From Corynebacterium afermentans subsp. lipophilum (GTDB lineage Bacteria; Actinomycetota; Actinomycetes; Mycobacteriales; Mycobacteriaceae): a stretch of 64,000 nt of DNA. Every line of letters begins with the position of its first letter. Position 1 is the stretch's first letter. The notes below the pieces were generated by a model. That model saw only the letters and a list, made by a program, of their open reading frames with translations, was not told the origin of the DNA and ran no database searches. The stretch lies in assembly GCF_030408375.1 (NCBI RefSeq), contig NZ_CP046530.1, positions 682,001 through 746,000 on the forward strand. Direction: 5' to 3'. Shown in pieces: positions 55,668-64,000 of this stretch. The position numbers and the translations under genes were made by a program.

Positions 55668-55693
55668 GATTCCCACATGCAAAAGGAGCGACG

Positions 55694-57145
55694 TTGACCG
55701 AAACGACAAACCCCCGCGACGAATGGAACCACAAGCTCACCCTCGCGCAGGAGATGCTGCCGCTGATCAGCCGCCTGCACCGCGAGCACAACGCGGTGAC
55801 CTCGGTCTACGGCCGCCTGCTGGTGGGTGTCACCGACATCGACATCATTAAGGCGCACCGCTACGCCCGCCGCATCGACGAAAAGGAACTCGCGCTCGAC
55901 GAGACGCTGCCGATCCTGCGCGAACTCGTGGAGATGGACCTCGGCACCGCGTCGATCGACCTGGGCCGCCTGGCCAAGGAGTTCAAGCACTCCGACGAGC
56001 AGGACCTGCGCGCCTTCCTCGACCGCGAGCTCGCCGACGTCATCGGTACCTCCTCCGAACTCGAGGCCCGCGACGTCGTGCTCTACGGCTTCGGCCGCAT
56101 CGGCCGCCTCCTCGCCCGCATCTTGATCGCCCGCGAGGCGATGTACGGCGGCGTGCGCCTGCGCGCCGTGGTGGTGCGCAAGAAGGGCGACATCGACATC
56201 ATCAAGCGCGCGTCCCTTCTGCGCCGCGACTCTGTGCACGGCGCCTTCAACGGCACCATCACCGTCGACGAGGAGAAGGAAATCATCTGGGCAAACGGCA
56301 CCCCGATCCAGATGATCTACGCCAACGACCCGTCTGAGATCGACTACACCTCCTACGGCATCGACAACGCCATCGTGGTGGACAACACCGGTGCGTGGCG
56401 CGACCGCGACGGCCTGTCCAAGCACCTGGAGTCCAAGGGCGTGGACCGCGTCCTGCTCACCGCGCCGGGCAAGGGCGACATCCCGAACATCGTCTACGGC
56501 ATCAACCAGGACATGATCGGCGACGAGCGCGTCCTGTCCGCCGCGTCCTGCACCACCAACGGCATCACCCCGGTGCTCAAGGTGATCAACGACCGCTACG
56601 GCATCAAGCACGGCCACGTCGAGACCGTCCACTCCTACACCAACGACCAGAACCTCGCGGACAACTTCCACAAGGGCAACCGCCGCGGCCGCGCCGCCGG
56701 CCTGAACATGGTGCTCACCGAGACCGGTGCTGCCAAGGCCGTGTCCAAGGCGCTTCCGGAGTTCGAGGGCAAGCTCACCGGCAACGCCATCCGCGTGCCC
56801 ACCCCGGACGTGTCCATGGCCGTGCTGAACCTGGACCTGGACAAGGAAGTGGAAAAGGATGAGGTGAACAACTTCCTGCGCCGCGTGTCCACCCACTCCA
56901 ACCTGCGCCAGCAGATCGACTACATCAACTCCCCGGAGGTCGTCTCCACCGACCTGCTCGGCACCACCCACGCCTCCGTGGTGGACGGCCTGGCCACCAT
57001 CGCGTCTGGCAACCACCTCGTGCTGTATGTCTGGTACGACAACGAGTACGGCTACTCCCACCAGGTGGTCCGTGTCGTCGAGGACATCGCGGGCGTGCGT
57101 CCGCGCGTGTTCCCGGAGCGCAAGGACCCGGCTGAGATCCAGTAG
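55694..57145 (+). CDS. gapB: Glyceraldehyde-3-phosphate dehydrogenase, extended GapB type
   Basis: 483 residues, about 130 longer than classical GAPDH. The N-terminal helical extension (about 1-125, YGRLLVGVTDIDIIKAHRYA) is followed by the NAD fold YGFGRIGRLLARIL and the catalytic Cys in SAASCTTNGITPVLK. TTG start at 55694 with AAAGGAG. In C. glutamicum the second GAPDH of this extended type works in gluconeogenesis, while GapA acts in glycolysis. The lipoprotein gene begins 2 bases after its stop. Confidence 0.93.
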   Translation: MTETTNPRDEWNHKLTLAQEMLPLISRLHREHNAVTSVYGRLLVGVTDIDIIKAHRYARRIDEKELALDETLPILRELVEMDLGTASIDLGRLAKEFKHSDEQDLRAFLDRELADVIGTSSELEARDVVLYGFGRIGRLLARILIAREAMYGGVRLRAVVVRKKGDIDIIKRASLLRRDSVHGAFNGTITVDEEKEIIWANGTPIQMIYANDPSEIDYTSYGIDNAIVVDNTGAWRDRDGLSKHLESKGVDRVLLTAPGKGDIPNIVYGINQDMIGDERVLSAASCTTNGITPVLKVINDRYGIKHGHVETVHSYTNDQNLADNFHKGNRRGRAAGLNMVLTETGAAKAVSKALPEFEGKLTGNAIRVPTPDVSMAVLNLDLDKEVEKDEVNNFLRRVSTHSNLRQQIDYINSPEVVSTDLLGTTHASVVDGLATIASGNHLVLYVWYDNEYGYSHQVVRVVEDIAGVRPRVFPERKDPAEIQ

Positions 57146-57147
57146 TC

Positions 57148-57594
57148 ATGGTCATGCACCGTAAATTCGCCGCCGTCGCCAGTGTGTTTGTGCTGGCCGG
57201 CTGCGGCGCGCATGGCGCCGAGCTGGGGCTAGAGGACGCCGCGCTCGCCGGGGACTTCACCGTCGCGGACGTGGCGGGGCCGGACGTGGAACGCGCCTAC
57301 GTGTTCTGCCCGTACACGGACAAGGCTGAAGCGCAGCGCCTCGGCTTCGACCCGGACGACGTGCCTGGCATCGACGACAACACCCAGGCCTGGGAGACTG
57401 CCTCCGGTATCGGCGTGATCGCTGGGGGCCGCGCGGAGATCGAGTGGTTCGACCCGCGCAAAGTCGACGCCTGCGGGCCGGGGGTGGAGCCGTACCAGGA
57501 AATCGACCCGGCGGCGACGGTGCGCGGGAGCGCCGAGACCCGCGAATACGGAGGCGGGGAGACCGCCGAGGTCACCGTCCTGCGCTTCGAATGA
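57148..57594 (+). CDS. Small predicted lipoprotein
   Basis: 148 residues. MVMHRKFAAVASVFVLAGC is a lipoprotein signal peptide with lipobox LAGC. The mature part (ADVAGPDVERAYVFCPYTDK, then VDACGPGVEP) has two further cysteines and many acidic residues. No family recognised. It directly follows gapB but likely has its own expression; it ends in an overlap of 23 bases with the antiparallel glycosyltransferase gene. Confidence 0.75.
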   Translation: MVMHRKFAAVASVFVLAGCGAHGAELGLEDAALAGDFTVADVAGPDVERAYVFCPYTDKAEAQRLGFDPDDVPGIDDNTQAWETASGIGVIAGGRAEIEWFDPRKVDACGPGVEPYQEIDPAATVRGSAETREYGGGETAEVTVLRFE

Positions 57595-58702
57595 CCTCGT
57601 CGTAGTAGCCCAGCACCGTCTCGGTGGAGGCGCGCCACGTCCAGCGCTCCGCCTCGGCGCGGCCGGCCGCGGACATGCGCTCGCGCAGCTCCGGCTGGGT
57701 CAAAATACGCTCGATCGGGTCGGCCCAGGCTGCATCCGGCGCCTCCGGGTCGACCAGCACGCCGGTCTCTCCGTCGGCCACCACAAACGGCAGGCCGCCA
57801 GCCTTCGCCGCCACCACCGGCACGCCGGACGCGAAGGCCTCCAGCGCGGCGAACCCCAAGGTCTCGGTGGTGGAGGGAAACAGCAGTACATCGCCCGACG
57901 CGTAGGCTGCACTGAGGTCCGCCCCGGACAAATACCCGGTGAAGGTGGCCCAGGCGGGCGGGTTGGCGCGGAGCTCGTCGTAAAGCGGGCCCTCGCCCAC
58001 AAACGCCAGGCGCGCGTTGGGCACGCGCTTGCGCACCTCTTCGACGATCGGAATACAGCGGTCCACGGATTTTTCCGCCGAGATGCGGCCGACGAAGATG
58101 ATCAGGGGGTCGTCCGGATGGCCGTCGGAAAGCAGGCTGCGCATCTCCCGGGTGCGCGCGGCGGGGGTGAAGCTTTCCGTATCCACCGCCTTCGGCCACA
58201 GCCGCACGTTTTCGATGCCGTAGTCGGCGGCCTTGTCCATCATCGGGCCCGAGGTCACCATGTTCAGCCCGGCGCGGCCGTGAAAGGTGCGAAGCCCCCA
58301 CTCGGCGATCGGTTTCACCCACGGGATGCCGAGTTTCAGGCAGTATTCCGGCACGTCGGTGTGAAACGAGGCGACGACGGGGTAGCGGCGCGCCACCACC
58401 AACGTGGACCAGCCGGCCGTCCAAATGGGGTTGACGGCGTGCACGACGTCCGGGTTGAACTCGCGCAGGCGGCGGTAGGTTTTCGGCCCCAGCATGCCGT
58501 GCTTGACCTCGGGGTAGACCTTCAAGCTGTGCGAGCGGATCGGCACAACCTCAAAGCCCGCGTACTCGGCGGGCGGGTTACCGGGCGCGAAGATGAGCAC
58601 CTCGTGGCCGAGCGCCGCCAACTGGTCCAAGTGGCGGGTGGTGCGGGTGACCACGCCGTCGATTTTGGGCAGGAAGACCTCGGTGAGCAGCGCGATGCGC
58701 AT
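57572..58702 (-). CDS. sqdX: GT4 glycosyltransferase, SqdX-like (sulfoquinovosyltransferase)
   Basis: 376 residues. MRIALLTEVFLPKIDGVVTR, HEVLIFAPG, YPEVKHGMLGPK, DVVHAVNPIWTAGW, VASFHTDVPEYC, VDTESFTP, FVGRISAEKSVD and the ExxxxxxE motif in PSTTETLGFAALEAFASG. The opening residues resemble cyanobacterial SqdX, which moves sulfoquinovose onto diacylglycerol. Immediately downstream of UDP-sulfoquinovose synthase with TAG-ATG adjacent, so the pair should form a sulfolipid pathway. A glucuronosyl- or mannosyl-lipid role, like corynebacterial MgtA, is the alternative. Confidence 0.78.
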   Translation of the reverse strand: MRIALLTEVFLPKIDGVVTRTTRHLDQLAALGHEVLIFAPGNPPAEYAGFEVVPIRSHSLKVYPEVKHGMLGPKTYRRLREFNPDVVHAVNPIWTAGWSTLVVARRYPVVASFHTDVPEYCLKLGIPWVKPIAEWGLRTFHGRAGLNMVTSGPMMDKAADYGIENVRLWPKAVDTESFTPAARTREMRSLLSDGHPDDPLIIFVGRISAEKSVDRCIPIVEEVRKRVPNARLAFVGEGPLYDELRANPPAWATFTGYLSGADLSAAYASGDVLLFPSTTETLGFAALEAFASGVPVVAAKAGGLPFVVADGETGVLVDPEAPDAAWADPIERILTQPELRERMSAAGRAEAERWTWRASTETVLGYYDEVIRSAGR

Positions 58703-59899
58703 CTACTTCTCGCCGTGCGGCACGCCGGCGGACTGCGCGGCGGTCCACAGCGAGCGCGCCGGAATCTTCGAGCGGTCCGCGCGGTCGGCGTACTTCTTCG
58801 CCACCTCCTCGACCTCCACGAGCAGGCCTTCTTCCAGCTTCGTCGGCTCTAGGCCGAGGTCCAGGAAAGCGTCGTTGACCACGTAGAGTTCGTTTTCCGC
58901 GGACTCCTTGCGCGGGTTGGGCACCATCTGCACCTCCGCGTCCGCAATCCTTGCGACGAGCTCCGCCAAATCCCGCACCCTGTGCGTCTCCGTCATCTGG
59001 TTGAAAATCTTCACCCGCTCGCCGCGCGCCGGCGGGTTCTCCACCGCCAGCTGGATGCAGCGCGCCATGTCGCGGATGTGGATGAACGCGCGGGTCTGCC
59101 CGCCGGTGCCGTGCACGGTCAGCGGGTAGCCGATCGCCGCCTGCATGAGGAAGCGGTTGAGCACGGTGCCGTAGTCGCCGTCGTAGTCGAAGCGGTTGAT
59201 CAGGCGTTCGTCGCGAAGTGTTTGCGGGGTGTGGGTGCCCCAGATGATGCCCTGGTGCAGATCCGTGATCCGCAGCTCGTCGTTCTTGGCGTAGTACGCG
59301 AACAGGTGCTGGTCCAGCACCTTGGTCATGTGGTAGACCGAGCCCGGGTTGGTGGGGTAGAGGATCTGCTGCTCCACAATGCCGTTTTCGCCCGCGTCCA
59401 CCTGCACGTCCAAGTAGCCCTCCGGGATTTTCATGCCGGCGGTGCCGTAGCCGTAGACGCCCATGGTGCCCAGGTGCACGACGTGGATGTCCTGGCCGGT
59501 CTCCACGATCGCGGTGAGCAGGTTGTGTGTGGCGTTGACGTTGTTGTCCACGGTGTAGCGCTTGTTGCGCGGGGACTTCATGGAATACGGCGCGGCGCGC
59601 TGCTCGGCGAAGTGGATCACCGTGTCCGGCTGGAAGTCCTTGAGGAAGGCCAGCAGTGCGTCGTAGTCCTGGGCCACGTCGATGTTTTCGTAGCCGATCG
59701 TTTTGCCGGAGACCTCGTTCCAGGCCGACAGGCGCTCGTCGATAGTCGCGATCGGCGTCAGCGACTCCGCGTCGAGCTCGCCGTCAATGCGGCGCCGCGA
59801 CAGGTTGTCCACGATCGTGACCTCGTGTCCGAGGTCTGAAAGGTGCAGGGATGCGGGCCAGCCACAGAATCCGTCGCCGCCCAGAACTGCAATTTTCAC
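58703..59899 (-). CDS. sqdB: UDP-sulfoquinovose synthase (SQD1/SqdB)
   Basis: 398 residues from GTG 59899, with AAAGGCGGG upstream. Extended SDR: VLGGDGFCGWPASLHLSDLG (NAD binding), HFAEQRAAPYSM (sulfite/sugar site), Thr in HLGTMGVYGYGTAG and YHMTKVLD (YxxxK). It makes UDP-sulfoquinovose from UDP-glucose and sulfite. The long protein and the FAEQRAAPYSMKS segment are hallmarks of SQD1 rather than a UDP-glucose epimerase. It is transcribed with sqdX. UDP-glucose comes from GalU, and no sulfite-generating gene is seen nearby. Confidence 0.9.
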   Translation of the reverse strand: MKIAVLGGDGFCGWPASLHLSDLGHEVTIVDNLSRRRIDGELDAESLTPIATIDERLSAWNEVSGKTIGYENIDVAQDYDALLAFLKDFQPDTVIHFAEQRAAPYSMKSPRNKRYTVDNNVNATHNLLTAIVETGQDIHVVHLGTMGVYGYGTAGMKIPEGYLDVQVDAGENGIVEQQILYPTNPGSVYHMTKVLDQHLFAYYAKNDELRITDLHQGIIWGTHTPQTLRDERLINRFDYDGDYGTVLNRFLMQAAIGYPLTVHGTGGQTRAFIHIRDMARCIQLAVENPPARGERVKIFNQMTETHRVRDLAELVARIADAEVQMVPNPRKESAENELYVVNDAFLDLGLEPTKLEEGLLVEVEEVAKKYADRADRSKIPARSLWTAAQSAGVPHGEK

Positions 59900-60080
59900 T
59901 AATTCCCGCCTTTCTTTACGCACATTTCCGCATACGTTACCGGTGCTCGGCAACCTCCGCTGAGCGTACTCGCGTGCGCGCACCCTCGGCGTATGTAATG
60001 TTGGATAGGGCATACAACTGAGTGGTAGCGTTTTGCTGTGTTCTGGCCGTGTTCGAGCGTTGAAAAAGTTGGGAGCCCGC
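59900..60080. other. Divergent intergenic region sqdB / surface protein
   Basis: 181 bases without a gene. A possible plus-strand promoter is TTGGAT (60001-60006) with TAGCGT (60026-60031), though the 19-bp spacer is long; the surface protein's leader would be about 45 bases. No repeats or tRNA seen. Confidence 0.4.
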
Positions 60081-63000
60081 ATGTCTCTGCCCGGTAAAGA
60101 TTGCGTGCGTGCAAAGCGAATCACCGCAGTAGCTACAGTGTTGGCGCTCGCGGGCGGTGCCGCGGAAATTCCGCTTGGCCCCGTCGGGTCGGTCGCGCAC
60201 GCGCAGATCGCGCCAACGCAGCAGCCGGGCATCGACAACGGCACCGTGCGGACCGCCGGACGCGATTGGGAAGCGTCCGTGTTTTTCCTCACGGGCATGA
60301 CGGTGCGGACGGTGAGCATCGACTTTGTGCCGGCAGACAGCACCAATCCGAGGGAAGAGGCTCCAGCCGACGACCCAGTGTTCACGCGCATCCCCGAAAT
60401 CGCCGATTACCGCGTGGACCACATGAAGGGCAAAGAGGTCCTCGCCTCCTACGACGTTACGGCGCGCCGCAGCCAAGGGACCTCCACGTCGGGGCATCCG
60501 ACCATCCACATCACGTATGAGCTCCCAGGAGTGCAGGTTGGCCAGGGCGAGCGACTGGCCCTCTTCGCGCCGGGTAAAGGCAGTCAGTACCCCACGCCTT
60601 TGCGTGGCGGCGGTGCGCGGTTTACTCGCCCCACCGTCAATGCAGACATCCGCGGTTCAGTAACCATGCACGACGCAACCGCGGATGAGTACAAGCAGAC
60701 GATGGTGGAGATCCGCCAGGGTGCCGAGACCTTCACCTCTCCAGTGCAACCCGACGGTTCCTACGAGATTGCGATGCCGTCGCCCTCCGGCACGATGGAA
60801 ATCAACGTGATTCCACCGGCCGGTTTTGTTACCCCGGAGCCAAAGACGTGGGAGGCTGCTGAGGGCCTCGCCGCCCCCGACTTCGATGTCTACCCGATCA
60901 CCGTGAGCGGTTCGCTTATCGACGACTCCGGTACCCCCGTGCAAGGCGCCCCCGTGACGATTGCCGGCCGCACCGCGACTACGGATCAGTACGGCAACTT
61001 CACCGTGAACAAGGTTCCGGCTGGCACGTACGACGTGGTGTTCGGCGACACCACGACGACGCACGAGAGAACAGTCTCCGGTGTTGTGGTGAGCGACAAG
61101 CGCGACAACTGGATTGGGCAGCACACGACTGCCGCGAAGTCGCAGTTCGGCACCGTGTCTGGTCGTGTGACTGATCCGGATGGCAATGGTCTTGCGGGGG
61201 TGACGGTGACTGCCGGCGGCAAGACGGCTACTACTAATGCCGACGGTGTCTACTCGATTGCTGATGTGCCGACTGGTTCGGTGTCGGTTGCGGTTGATGC
61301 CGCCACCGTGCCGGATGGGTACTCGGTTGATGGCCCGCTTGATCGCAATGTGACGACGTCTGGCGTGTCTGGTGTGAAATTCTCCACGACGCGTGAGACC
61401 GGCGCCGTGTCTGGTCGTGTGACTGATCCGGATGGCAATGGTGTTGCGGGTGTGACGGTGAGCGCTGGCGATCTGTCGGCGCGGACCGATGCTGATGGTG
61501 ACTATTCGATTGCTGGTGTGCCGACTGGTTCGGTGTCGGTTGAGGTGACTGATGGTGTACCGGCCGGGTACTCGGTTTCTGGTGCGCAGCAGGAGAATCT
61601 CACGACGGCGGGCGTGACGGACGTGGATTTCTCCACGATGCGTGAGACCGGCACCGTGTCTGGTCGTGTGACCGGTCCGGGCAGCACAGGCGTTGCCGGA
61701 GTAACTGTCAAGGCCGGCACAGCAACGGCGACGACGGACGCTAACGGCATGTACTCGATTCCTGGGGTGCCCACGGGCACGACCACCATCGAGGTCACAG
61801 CGTTGCCTTCGCGGTATGTACTGCCTACGTCGCAGCAGCGGAACGTGACGGTCAATGGGGTCCAAAACGTCGACTTTCCTCTCGAGCTAAAGCCGACCCC
61901 GACGCCGACTCCGAAACCGACGACTTCTGCACCCACCCCGACGCCGACACCCGAACCGACGACTTCAGCACCGGCACCGAAGCCGTCGCCCACGACGTCT
62001 GCTCAGCCGACGACTCCGAAGCCGTCGCCGACGACGACTGCCCAGCCGACGACTTCAGCACCGGCACCGAAGCCGTCGCCCACGACGTCTGCTCAGCCGA
62101 CGACCTCGAAGCCGTCGCCCACGACGTCTGCTCAGCCCACGACGCTGAAACCGACACCGACGTCCACTACACCTAAACCATCGCCGACTCCGGCCCCTGC
62201 CCCGCCGTCGACGCAGCCGCCGGCGCCGACGGTCGGCTCCGTGGCCGGCAAAGTCGCCGACCCCGCAGGCAAGCCGGTGCCGGGCGCGACTGTCACGGCG
62301 CGCGACGCGCGTGGCAAGACCCACTCCGTTCCGGTCGCCGCGAACGGGAAGTTCCAGCTCACCGACCTGCCACCGGGCGACTACACGGTCACCGTCGGCG
62401 TACCCACAGGCCACGTCGCCCCGCCGCCCGCCAACGTGACCGTAAAGGCGGGGCAGCAGGTCCAGCTGCCCGGCTTCGTAGTCAACCCGGAAAAGCCGAA
62501 GGCGCGGTTCGATTGGGACCGTGTGGTGGTCAAACCCGGCCAGACCCAGGTCACCGCACCAACTCGTACTGGCGACACCACAACACCGCCGAACTTCCGC
62601 ACCAGCACTGTCACGCAGGTTAAGCCGGACGGCACCACCACTGAGCTCCCGGCGGAGGAGAGCTGGATTACGGTGGAGGGCGACGGCACGGTTGTCGCTA
62701 GGCCGCCGCGCGATGCCGAACCGGGCGAGTACCGCGTCGAGGTGCGGGGCGACTCGGGCGAGACCCACACAATTACCGTCGAGGTGGATGAGCCAACCCC
62801 GATGGCGCAGCAGCACGAGGTGCGTTTCCCGCTGATTCCGGTGCCGGCAGGGTCGACGCGTCAGGCTGGCCGTCCGCGCGCGACTGTTACCGACGGTCCG
62901 TTCGTGTACGTCGATCGCCGCCTGCCAGAAGGCACCCGCTTCGAGGTGGGGCCGGCCTACGCGGACTGGGTTCGCGCCGATAACAACGGCCGTCTCACCT

Positions 63001-64000
63001 TCACCCCGCCGAAGGACGCGGCACCCGGCATCCGGGAAATTCCGGTGAAGGTGACGTTCCCGGACGGTACGTCCCGCACCTACACCGCTGAGGTGGAGAT
63101 CGGCGATCCGCTTCTCGCACACACCACCGAGCTGGGCTACGAGGAGGGCTTGTCGGTGCGTCCCGGCGAGGGCATCACTGTGTTGCGCACCGGCGCCGCG
63201 GTGTTGCCGGAGGGCACCACGTTCGAGGTGGATCGCTCGCAGCCGCTGGGCGATTGGGTCGCCATCGTGGACGAGCACACCGGCAACCTGCGCGTTTTCG
63301 CGCCGCAGCAGGGTGAGGTGAAGGTGCCGGTCATCGCGTACTTCGCCGACGGGTCGTCCGCAGAACTTACTGCGAGCGTTCGCGTATCGACGAGCTCCGC
63401 CCTCTCCGCCGCCCATTCCCCCTCGTACGCCGATGTGTCGGCAGCGCCTGGCGGCACCGCGACCGTGAAGCTGAGCGGTTCCGTGCCGGCTGGCACCACG
63501 TTTGCTGTGGTTGATGGTGGGGGGCTGCGGAACGTGGGCGTCGATAGGCGAACTGGCTCGCTGAAAATCAAGCTTCCCGCCGACGCGCAACTGGACACCC
63601 CCTACACGGTGACGGTGCGCGTGCGCTACGCGGACGGCAGCACCGAGGAGATCACCGCGCAGGTCACGGCGGCCTCGGACGCGGCGCGCTTCACCCCGCG
63701 AGTGGCTGGGGTGACCGCTGAAGTCGGCGAAGCCGCGACCGTGCGCACCGGGCTCAACCACAACGCCAAGCTGGCGGAGTTCGACCATGACGGCTGGCAA
63801 GTGTTCTACGACCGGGCTACCGGCGAGCTCACCGCGAAACCGAACAGCGACGTGCCGGTGGGCACCGTGCTGAAGGTGCCGATGAAGGTGACGTTCCCGG
63901 ACGGCTCGACGAAGATTGTGGAGTACGCGTTTACCGCCACCGACACGCCCGCCCCGGCGGTAAAGCAGAACCGGACGTCCTCGGGTTCGTCCGACGGCTC
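60081..64000 (+). CDS. Large repetitive secreted surface protein, 3' end beyond window
   Basis: Open from ATG 60081 through the window end: at least 1306 residues. N-terminal signal peptide (ITAVATVLALAGGAAEIPLG). A globular head (about 45-270) is followed by carboxypeptidase-regulatory/CnaB-like repeats (SGSLIDDSG-, GTVSGRVTDPDG, GAVSGRVTDPDG, GTVSGRVTGPGS, later GSVAGKVADPAG), a Thr/Pro/Lys/Ser-rich stalk (about 604-720), then YPDG-type Rib-like repeats (VTFPDGTSRTY, YFADGSSAEL, VRYADGSTEEI, VTFPDGSTKIV). Expect a sortase or membrane anchor beyond 64000. Probably an adhesin or envelope protein; the stalk is a candidate target of the O-mannosyltransferase at 27.5 kb. Confidence 0.85.
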   Translation, partial: MSLPGKDCVRAKRITAVATVLALAGGAAEIPLGPVGSVAHAQIAPTQQPGIDNGTVRTAGRDWEASVFFLTGMTVRTVSIDFVPADSTNPREEAPADDPVFTRIPEIADYRVDHMKGKEVLASYDVTARRSQGTSTSGHPTIHITYELPGVQVGQGERLALFAPGKGSQYPTPLRGGGARFTRPTVNADIRGSVTMHDATADEYKQTMVEIRQGAETFTSPVQPDGSYEIAMPSPSGTMEINVIPPAGFVTPEPKTWEAAEGLAAPDFDVYPITVSGSLIDDSGTPVQGAPVTIAGRTATTDQYGNFTVNKVPAGTYDVVFGDTTTTHERTVSGVVVSDKRDNWIGQHTTAAKSQFGTVSGRVTDPDGNGLAGVTVTAGGKTATTNADGVYSIADVPTGSVSVAVDAATVPDGYSVDGPLDRNVTTSGVSGVKFSTTRETGAVSGRVTDPDGNGVAGVTVSAGDLSARTDADGDYSIAGVPTGSVSVEVTDGVPAGYSVSGAQQENLTTAGVTDVDFSTMRETGTVSGRVTGPGSTGVAGVTVKAGTATATTDANGMYSIPGVPTGTTTIEVTALPSRYVLPTSQQRNVTVNGVQNVDFPLELKPTPTPTPKPTTSAPTPTPTPEPTTSAPAPKPSPTTSAQPTTPKPSPTTTAQPTTSAPAPKPSPTTSAQPTTSKPSPTTSAQPTTLKPTPTSTTPKPSPTPAPAPPSTQPPAPTVGSVAGKVADPAGKPVPGATVTARDARGKTHSVPVAANGKFQLTDLPPGDYTVTVGVPTGHVAPPPANVTVKAGQQVQLPGFVVNPEKPKARFDWDRVVVKPGQTQVTAPTRTGDTTTPPNFRTSTVTQVKPDGTTTELPAEESWITVEGDGTVVARPPRDAEPGEYRVEVRGDSGETHTITVEVDEPTPMAQQHEVRFPLIPVPAGSTRQAGRPRATVTDGPFVYVDRRLPEGTRFEVGPAYADWVRADNNGRLTFTPPKDAAPGIREIPVKVTFPDGTSRTYTAEVEIGDPLLAHTTELGYEEGLSVRPGEGITVLRTGAAVLPEGTTFEVDRSQPLGDWVAIVDEHTGNLRVFAPQQGEVKVPVIAYFADGSSAELTASVRVSTSSALSAAHSPSYADVSAAPGGTATVKLSGSVPAGTTFAVVDGGGLRNVGVDRRTGSLKIKLPADAQLDTPYTVTVRVRYADGSTEEITAQVTAASDAARFTPRVAGVTAEVGEAATVRTGLNHNAKLAEFDHDGWQVFYDRATGELTAKPNSDVPVGTVLKVPMKVTFPDGSTKIVEYAFTATDTPAPAVKQNRTSSGSSDG
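61149..61889 (+). repeat. Three tandem 83-84-codon CnaB-like repeats in the surface protein gene
   Basis: Units start at 61149, 61401 and 61650. The first two share long identical DNA around the SGRVTDPDGNG motif, so the array is recently amplified and could expand or contract by recombination. Confidence 0.85.
61891..62216 (+). repeat. Thr/Pro-rich stalk minisatellite
   Basis: Low-complexity DNA encoding Lys-Pro-Ser-Pro-Thr-Thr-type repeats. A segment recurs with a 90-base period (for example GACTTCAGCA at 61961 and 62051). In-frame length variation is expected. Codons encode a flexible Pro/Thr stalk. Confidence 0.85.

Noticed and set aside
62055..63800. Large minus-strand frame opposite the surface protein
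   Set aside because: Arises from the repetitive GC-rich coding strand; no start context or motif, and the plus-strand frame is open with signal peptide and repeats.

Overview
The window is a GC-rich actinobacterial chromosome segment, almost certainly from a Corynebacterium. Several features point there: the order mprA-mprB-pepD-moaB-mscL, galU-glp-rimJ-glpR and pmt/rsmI-betP-metG-tatD-rpf2-rsmA-ispE, an AmtR-type TetR regulator, an amino-terminally extended GapB, and many start codons lying 7-8 bases after a -10 hexamer, as in leaderless corynebacterial mRNAs. No prophage, IS element, rRNA operon or CRISPR array is visible. The only mobile-like gene is one DUF222/HNH (13E12-type) endonuclease.

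Layout. 1-12 kb: end of pgi (truncated by the window), a frameshifted antibiotic-monooxygenase-fold gene, chorismate mutase, PcrA helicase, two secreted M23 peptidases, then perM-purN-purH and a cluster of two secreted beta-lactamase-fold proteins around a membrane protein. 12-15 kb: amtR and divergent operons of cysteine-poor (zinc-free type) ribosomal proteins (rpmB-rpmG-rpsN-rpsR; rpmE-rpmF). 15-26 kb: MprAB two-component system with the HtrA-like protease PepD, MoaB-like protein, MscL, SAF-domain protein, formyltetrahydrofolate cyclo-ligase, galU and the Glp/GlpR cell-division pair, then tRNA-Ala(CGC). 26-41 kb: a Tag glycosylase lacking the family's zinc ligands, DoxX, a zf-HC2 membrane protein, protein O-mannosyltransferase, RsmI, the betaine carrier BetP, MetG, an esterase, TatD, Rpf2, RsmA, IspE and an ABC-F ATPase.

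41-51 kb is the most distinctive part: a 5-oxoproline (pyroglutamate) utilisation region. On the plus strand are an NRAMP-like carrier (YcsG type) and a DUF1445 protein (YcsI type). After an HNH gene, the minus strand carries a GntR regulator, PxpA, a fused PxpB-PxpC, a biotin carboxylase-biotin carrier protein and a zinc alcohol dehydrogenase. Biotin carboxylase, carrier domain and the KipI/KipA-like fusion are the same three modules that build urea carboxylase, so this may be a biotin-dependent lactam-opening system.

51-64 kb: PPK2, two repair/HAD genes, a 3-hydroxyisobutyryl-CoA hydrolase-like protein, a secreted MINPP-like histidine phosphatase with a PHO-box-like promoter, GapB, a small lipoprotein, a two-gene sulfolipid (SQDG) module (UDP-sulfoquinovose synthase plus SqdX-type glycosyltransferase), and the start of a very large repetitive secreted surface protein that runs off the window.

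Functionally the region mixes core metabolism (purines, isoprenoids, glycolysis, translation) with envelope biology (peptidoglycan hydrolases, Rpf2, Glp/GlpR, Pmt, sulfolipid, surface adhesin) and stress sensing (MprAB-PepD, BetP, MscL). Starts were chosen by Shine-Dalgarno sequence, leaderless -10 spacing and family length. All functional names come from recognising sequence motifs and synteny, not from database searches.
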